Origin: Verrucomicrobiales bacterium
GTDB taxonomy: Bacteria; Verrucomicrobiota; Verrucomicrobiia; Limisphaerales; SXQI01
Assembly: GCA_028293365.1 (NCBI GenBank)
Contig: JAQGOX010000230.1
Span: forward strand, 1 to 10,789
Direction: 5' to 3'
Length of the DNA: 10,789 nucleotides
Below are positions 7,680 to 10,789 of this stretch, piece by piece. The position numbers and the translations under genes are program-made. Under the pieces are notes generated by a model. The model ran no database searches. It worked only from the letters and a program-made list of their open reading frames with translations, and was not told the origin of the DNA. Position 1 is the stretch's first letter; each line of letters begins with the position of its first letter.

Positions 7680-8660
7680 ATGGTCATCCGGAGGATGGAA
7701 CCCAATCAAAGTCCCAGGCATGCCAAAGCGCTCACAATGCTGATCGTCGCGACAGTCTTTTGGGGATTGAGCTTCCCCGTAATGAAATCGCTCAACCTGC
7801 TGCAACAGCAGCTTATTCCCGGCAGCAGCAGTTGGTTCGTCACGACTTTGACTGTCTCTGTCCGGTTTGGTCTGGCCGGTTTTCTTGTTTTGGGGGCCTG
7901 TATGCGAACCATTCGGCTGGCTACGCGCCTTGAATGGAGTCAGGGGCTCGGCCTGGCGATTTTCGGCTGCATAGGATTAATATTCCAGACCGATGGCCTC
8001 GCTTACACATCGGCCTCCACTTCGGCCTTCCTGACTCAGGGATATTGCCTTCTTTTGCCCGGCATCGTGGCGTTCCGGGACCGGCGCCAGCCCTCCGGAG
8101 TATTGCTGCTAAGCTGCGTCTTAATGATCTTTGGGATTGGCATCCTCGCTGAAATCGATCCGCGTAAGATGCAATTAGGCCGGGGCGAAATCGAAACATT
8201 GCTGGCCTCTCTCCTCTTTACAGGGCAGATCCTTTGGCTGGAGCGACCGAAATACGCTGAAAATAACGTAAACCACTTTAGCTCGATCATGTTTTTCGGA
8301 ACAGCACTAGTGGCGTTGCCATTGGCCTTGTTTACGATGCATCAGCCGAGCGACTTCATCGTTGCATTCAGCACACCTGCCACCTGGCTTCTGACAGCGG
8401 TACTCGTCCTTCCCTGCACGATGCTCTCTTATATGTTGATGAATCATTGGCAGCGCCACGTCCCCGCAGCGGAAGCCGGACTGATCTACGGCGTTGAACC
8501 GGTTTTCGCGACCCTCTTTGCGCTTTTTTTGCCACAATGGATTTCCCAATTCGCCGGTTTAAATTATGAGAACGAAACCGCGACAGTACATCTCCTTATC
8601 GGGGGCGGATTGATCCTGCTCGCGAACATCATCATTCAAGTCGGTCGCAAAGGACATTGA
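7680..8660 (+). CDS. EamA-family (DMT superfamily) membrane transporter
   Basis: The 326-residue protein has ten predicted membrane helices in two halves of five, the usual EamA duplication and close to the family's usual size of about 300. TM1 is near LTMLIVATVFWGLSFPVMK (WGLSFP is typical of the first EamA helix). The second half includes TM9, with the family pattern AAEAGLIYGVEPVFATLFALF, and TM10 near LLIGGGLILLANIII. EamA proteins export small metabolites, often amino acids, across the inner membrane; the substrate cannot be read from the sequence. The start at 7680 has GGAAGA about ten bases upstream. A second ATG at 7695 directly abuts a GGAGG and is too close to it, but a start there or at 7737 is possible. 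The gene is divergent from the DUF4175-like gene and is followed by recF after 78 bases. Confidence 0.9.
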   Translation: MVIRRMEPNQSPRHAKALTMLIVATVFWGLSFPVMKSLNLLQQQLIPGSSSWFVTTLTVSVRFGLAGFLVLGACMRTIRLATRLEWSQGLGLAIFGCIGLIFQTDGLAYTSASTSAFLTQGYCLLLPGIVAFRDRRQPSGVLLLSCVLMIFGIGILAEIDPRKMQLGRGEIETLLASLLFTGQILWLERPKYAENNVNHFSSIMFFGTALVALPLALFTMHQPSDFIVAFSTPATWLLTAVLVLPCTMLSYMLMNHWQRHVPAAEAGLIYGVEPVFATLFALFLPQWISQFAGLNYENETATVHLLIGGGLILLANIIIQVGRKGH

Positions 8661-8665
8661 GTCCT
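8651..8665 (+). other. Small hairpin spanning the transporter stop codon
   Basis: AGGAC (8651-8655) and GTCCT (8661-8665) form a perfect five-base stem whose loop ATTGA contains the TGA stop at 8658-8660. It is followed by an A-run rather than a T-run, so it is not a plus-strand intrinsic terminator. It may be chance. Confidence 0.25.
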
Positions 8666-8686
8666 AAAAAGACTTCCCACGGAAGT
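8666..8686 (-). terminator. Terminator-like hairpin with T-run on the minus strand
   Basis: ACTTCC (8672-8677) and GGAAGT (8681-8686) form a perfect six-base stem with a three-base loop. Read on the minus strand, the stem is followed one base later by five Ts (8670-8666), the layout of a rho-independent terminator. No minus-strand gene lies upstream of it here: recF, to its right, is on the plus strand. It could stop antisense transcription coming out of recF. The stem is short. Confidence 0.4.
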
Positions 8687-8738
8687 TCAGTCGAGCAAAC
8701 CGCTTGCAATCGGCCAGTGCCCCTTCCAACGTATTCCA

Positions 8739-9815
8739 GTGCATTTGGCCGCGCTTCGACTGCGCAATTTTCGTAACTATGCTCGACTGGATGCGGAATT
8801 CAGCCCGGGATTCCATTTGCTGCTCGGGAATAACGGGCAGGGCAAAACGAACGTACTGGAGGCCATTTACTTAATTGCCAGCTTGCGTTCCTTTCGGGCG
8901 GTTGGTGGCGCGCAAATGATTCGACACGGGCAGCCCCATTATTTTGTCGGTGGAAAAATCATCAGCGATGCCGAGCACGAAGTAAAACTCTTTTGGGCGC
9001 GGACTGAAAAGCAAATTACTCTTGATGCCCGCCCGATCCGCAAGCTGGTCGATTATCTTGGAACGCTCCGAGCCGTCGTTTTCTGTTCGGAAGACGTCAC
9101 GATCGTTAAAGGTCCGGCCTCGGGGCGTCGTCGATTCGTGGACCTCTTGCTCTCACAGACAGTCCCAACATACCTGCCGCAGTTGCAGCGTTACACGCGG
9201 GCCATTCGCTCGCGGAACGCATTGCTGAAACAGCGCTCATTCGATGAAAACCTGCTGGAAAGTTTTACGATCGAAGCGGTTGCATCCGGCGAGAGAATTA
9301 TCACATTACGGCGCAAATTGGCACCGAAATTGTTGGAACTTGCCCAGACGGCGTATCGAAGTATTTCGAATGACGCTGAAGAGTTGACCCTCGACTATCA
9401 ATCATCTGTTAAAAGGGATTTTCTGGTCGAGTTGCGGCAGAGTCGGACGCGTGAACAGTCTTTGCGTACTACGGTGATCGGTCCACACCGCGACGATTTG
9501 CAATTGGGAATCGGTGGCCGTTCCGCAGCCCAGTTTGGAAGTGAGGGGCAAAAAAGGTCAGTCGCGATCGCATTAAAAATGGCTCAAACCGAACTGCTCA
9601 CGACTGTGCACGGCACACCCCCGGTGCTTCTGGTGGATGATATTATGGGAGAGCTCGATGTGAAGCGCAGGAGCGGCTTTCTGCCCCTCCTAACACGGGT
9701 AAATCAGGCCCGCAGCCAGATATTTATGACCTGCACGGAAGAAAACTGGCCTCGTGAACTGGGGAATACGATTCAGCGCTGGGAGGTGAACGCTGGGGCA
9801 TTGCGGAAGATTTGA
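8739..9815 (+). CDS. recF: DNA replication and repair protein RecF
   Basis: RecF is an SMC-like ATPase that, with RecO and RecR, loads RecA onto single-stranded gaps. At 358 residues the protein matches the usual length (E. coli 357). It begins with the typical RecF opening LRLRNFRNY, followed by Walker A GNNGQGKT (residues 30-37). The SMC-type signature FGSEGQKRS lies at about 266-274, where many RecFs have SQGQ. Walker B VLLVDD is at 296-301, with the D-loop ELD at 305-307. The start is GTG at 8739, chosen because it places the conserved N-terminus exactly; no clear ribosome site precedes it. In many bacteria recF lies in a dnaA-dnaN-recF cluster; here its upstream neighbour is a transporter gene and no dnaN is visible. 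The stop is followed at once by the sigma factor gene. Confidence 0.96.
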   Translation: MHLAALRLRNFRNYARLDAEFSPGFHLLLGNNGQGKTNVLEAIYLIASLRSFRAVGGAQMIRHGQPHYFVGGKIISDAEHEVKLFWARTEKQITLDARPIRKLVDYLGTLRAVVFCSEDVTIVKGPASGRRRFVDLLLSQTVPTYLPQLQRYTRAIRSRNALLKQRSFDENLLESFTIEAVASGERIITLRRKLAPKLLELAQTAYRSISNDAEELTLDYQSSVKRDFLVELRQSRTREQSLRTTVIGPHRDDLQLGIGGRSAAQFGSEGQKRSVAIALKMAQTELLTTVHGTPPVLLVDDIMGELDVKRRSGFLPLLTRVNQARSQIFMTCTEENWPRELGNTIQRWEVNAGALRKI

Positions 9816-9865
9816 AATGAATGGAGCTTGGACATTCGTGGCGATTGCTCATTTTGCAACCAGTG

Positions 9866-10524
9866 ATGACGGATGACCCATTGCCTACCCGCGCGAGCCT
9901 TCTGCACGCGATCAAGGATGCTGCCGATCCTCGCGGGGCCGAATTCCATGAAACCTATCGCGGACTCATCCTCGGCGTCGCCCGCCGTGCCGGCCTGAGC
10001 GATCATGAAGCCGATGAAGCCCTTCAGGACGTTCTCCTCGCCGTCTCCCAAAAAATCCCCGACTTCCAATACGATCCCGCCAAAGACTCGTTCAAAGGCT
10101 GGCTGCTCCAAATCACCCGTTGGAAAATCGCCGATCAATTCGGCAAACGCGCAGGCCATGCCAAACGCCACACACCTTCCGGTGACGATATCGCTCAACT
10201 CACCGCCGGCAGCTCCCTTTCCCGCAATCCCACCCACCCCCCGATCTCTCCACCGCATTCGATCATCTCTGGAATGCCGGCTGGCAGCAACTGCGCCTGC
10301 GCGAAGCGCTTAATCGCGTTAAACGCCAGGTCAATCCCGCCCACTACGCCATCTACCACCTTTACGTCATCGAACACCGCCCCGCCGCCGAAGTCAGGCC
10401 GCAGCCTCGGCGTGAATCGCGCGCAAATCTATCTGGCAAAACATCGGTCGGCGCAGCTCTGAAAAAGGAATTACAAACAACAAAAGATCTCTGCCGACCG
10501 TCGGGCAGGATTAAAAGGGGGTGA
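9866..10524 (+). pseudogene. ECF-type RNA polymerase sigma factor, frameshifted
   Basis: The first 120 or so residues read as sigma region 2: FHETYRGLILGVARRAGLS, then EADEALQDVLLAVSQKIP, then SFKGWLLQITRWKIADQF, the promoter-melting segment of this ECF group. After a run of six Cs (10237-10242) the homology continues one frame over as LSTAFDHLWNAGWQQLRLR, NRVKRQVNPAHYAIYHLYV and PAAEV, the lead-in to region 4. It returns to the first frame near 10396-10402 for SLGVNRAQIYLAKHR, the helix-turn-helix. It shifts again near 10446, giving VGAALKKELQ up to the TGA at 10522-10524. Three single-base changes (lost, gained, lost) would restore one continuous sigma factor of about 219 residues. Uninterrupted, the first frame runs 9821-10462 and lacks a working region 4. 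Start 9866 (ATG) fits family N-termini; ATG 9821, five bases after recF, is the alternative. C-ending codons are unusually frequent compared with recF. Sequencing error is possible. Confidence 0.75.
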
Positions 10525-10604
10525 CGTGCTTTTTCTCAAGGGTGCCGGTCACTGACGGACCGCGGGTATATGCGCCGAGCATTACCCGTAGCGCTTGAGA
10601 TAGT

Positions 10605-10789
10605 CTATGCGGGTGGAACCACTCTTACGTCATGAATTGATCGATGTTCGGAGCTCTCTCCCAACATTACTTGAACCTGGCCCCAGGCGCATCCGATCCG
10701 GCGAACCATCCAAAGTTCCTGATCTTCTAGGTCGGAAGAAATGATAAACTCGGCCACGCGTCGACGCTTGCCTGGATCACTTGCGTCAA
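10605..10789 (-). CDS. Possible 3' end of an unrecognised minus-strand gene
   Basis: A minus-strand frame is open from the right edge of the window to a TAG at 10607-10605, giving 60 residues with no recognised domain. It includes the segments EFIISSDLEDQELWMVRRIG and AWGQVQVMLGESSEH. Codons favour G at the first position, which is coding-like, but an open frame of this length can easily arise by chance. The rest of 10525-10604 shows no gene on either strand. I do not recognise this protein. Confidence 0.25.
   Translation of the reverse strand, partial: DASDPGKRRRVAEFIISSDLEDQELWMVRRIGCAWGQVQVMLGESSEHRSIHDVRVVPPA

Noticed and set aside
10230..10450. Programmed ribosomal frameshifting in the sigma factor gene
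   Set aside because: Three separate shifts with no slippery heptamer or downstream structure at each site make indels or sequencing error far more likely.
1..10789. CRISPR array, insertion sequence, tRNA or defence island
   Set aside because: No regularly spaced repeats, transposase motifs, cloverleaf-like sequence or known defence genes were seen on either strand.

Overview
The window looks like a chromosomal segment of a member of the Verrucomicrobiota, with a soil-type lineage such as Pedosphaera or Chthoniobacter/Udaeobacter as a guess. The evidence is the DnaE sequence style (extra linker before the palm, ARGSAAGS glycine-rich loop), a long DUF4175-like coiled-coil membrane protein, and an ECF sigma factor of the type common in Verrucomicrobiota and Planctomycetota. 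GC content is moderate by eye. No tRNA, rRNA, CRISPR array, insertion sequence or prophage gene was seen.

Layout from left to right: (1) the 3' 90% or so of dnaE, the replicative DNA polymerase III alpha subunit (1-3153, +), cut by the window start inside the PHP domain; (2) a small two-helix membrane protein of the DUF2892/YgaP-like type (3280-3750, +) with its own plausible promoter; (3) a convergent junction with a small hairpin; (4) a very long minus-strand gene (3820-7470) for a DUF4175-like protein with N-terminal membrane helices, a beta-rich middle, a long coiled coil, a Gly/Lys/Gln-rich linker and a conserved-looking C-terminal end; (5) a divergent intergenic region of about 210 bases; (6) an EamA/DMT-family ten-helix transporter (7680-8660, +); (7) recF (8739-9815, +), the recombination-mediator ATPase; (8) an ECF sigma factor gene (about 9866-10524, +) that is intact at its N-terminal half but carries three apparent single-base indels in its second half; (9) about 265 bases with only a possible 3' fragment of a minus-strand gene running off the right edge.

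The genes do not form one pathway. dnaE and recF are housekeeping replication and repair genes, sitting near each other but separated by unrelated membrane-protein genes on opposite strands. I see no convincing new defence or mobile system. The items most worth a second look are the multiply frameshifted sigma factor gene, the large DUF4175-like gene standing at the head of its own transcript without its usual MoxR/BatA-type neighbours in view, and a minus-strand terminator-like hairpin between the transporter and recF that has no minus-strand gene to serve.
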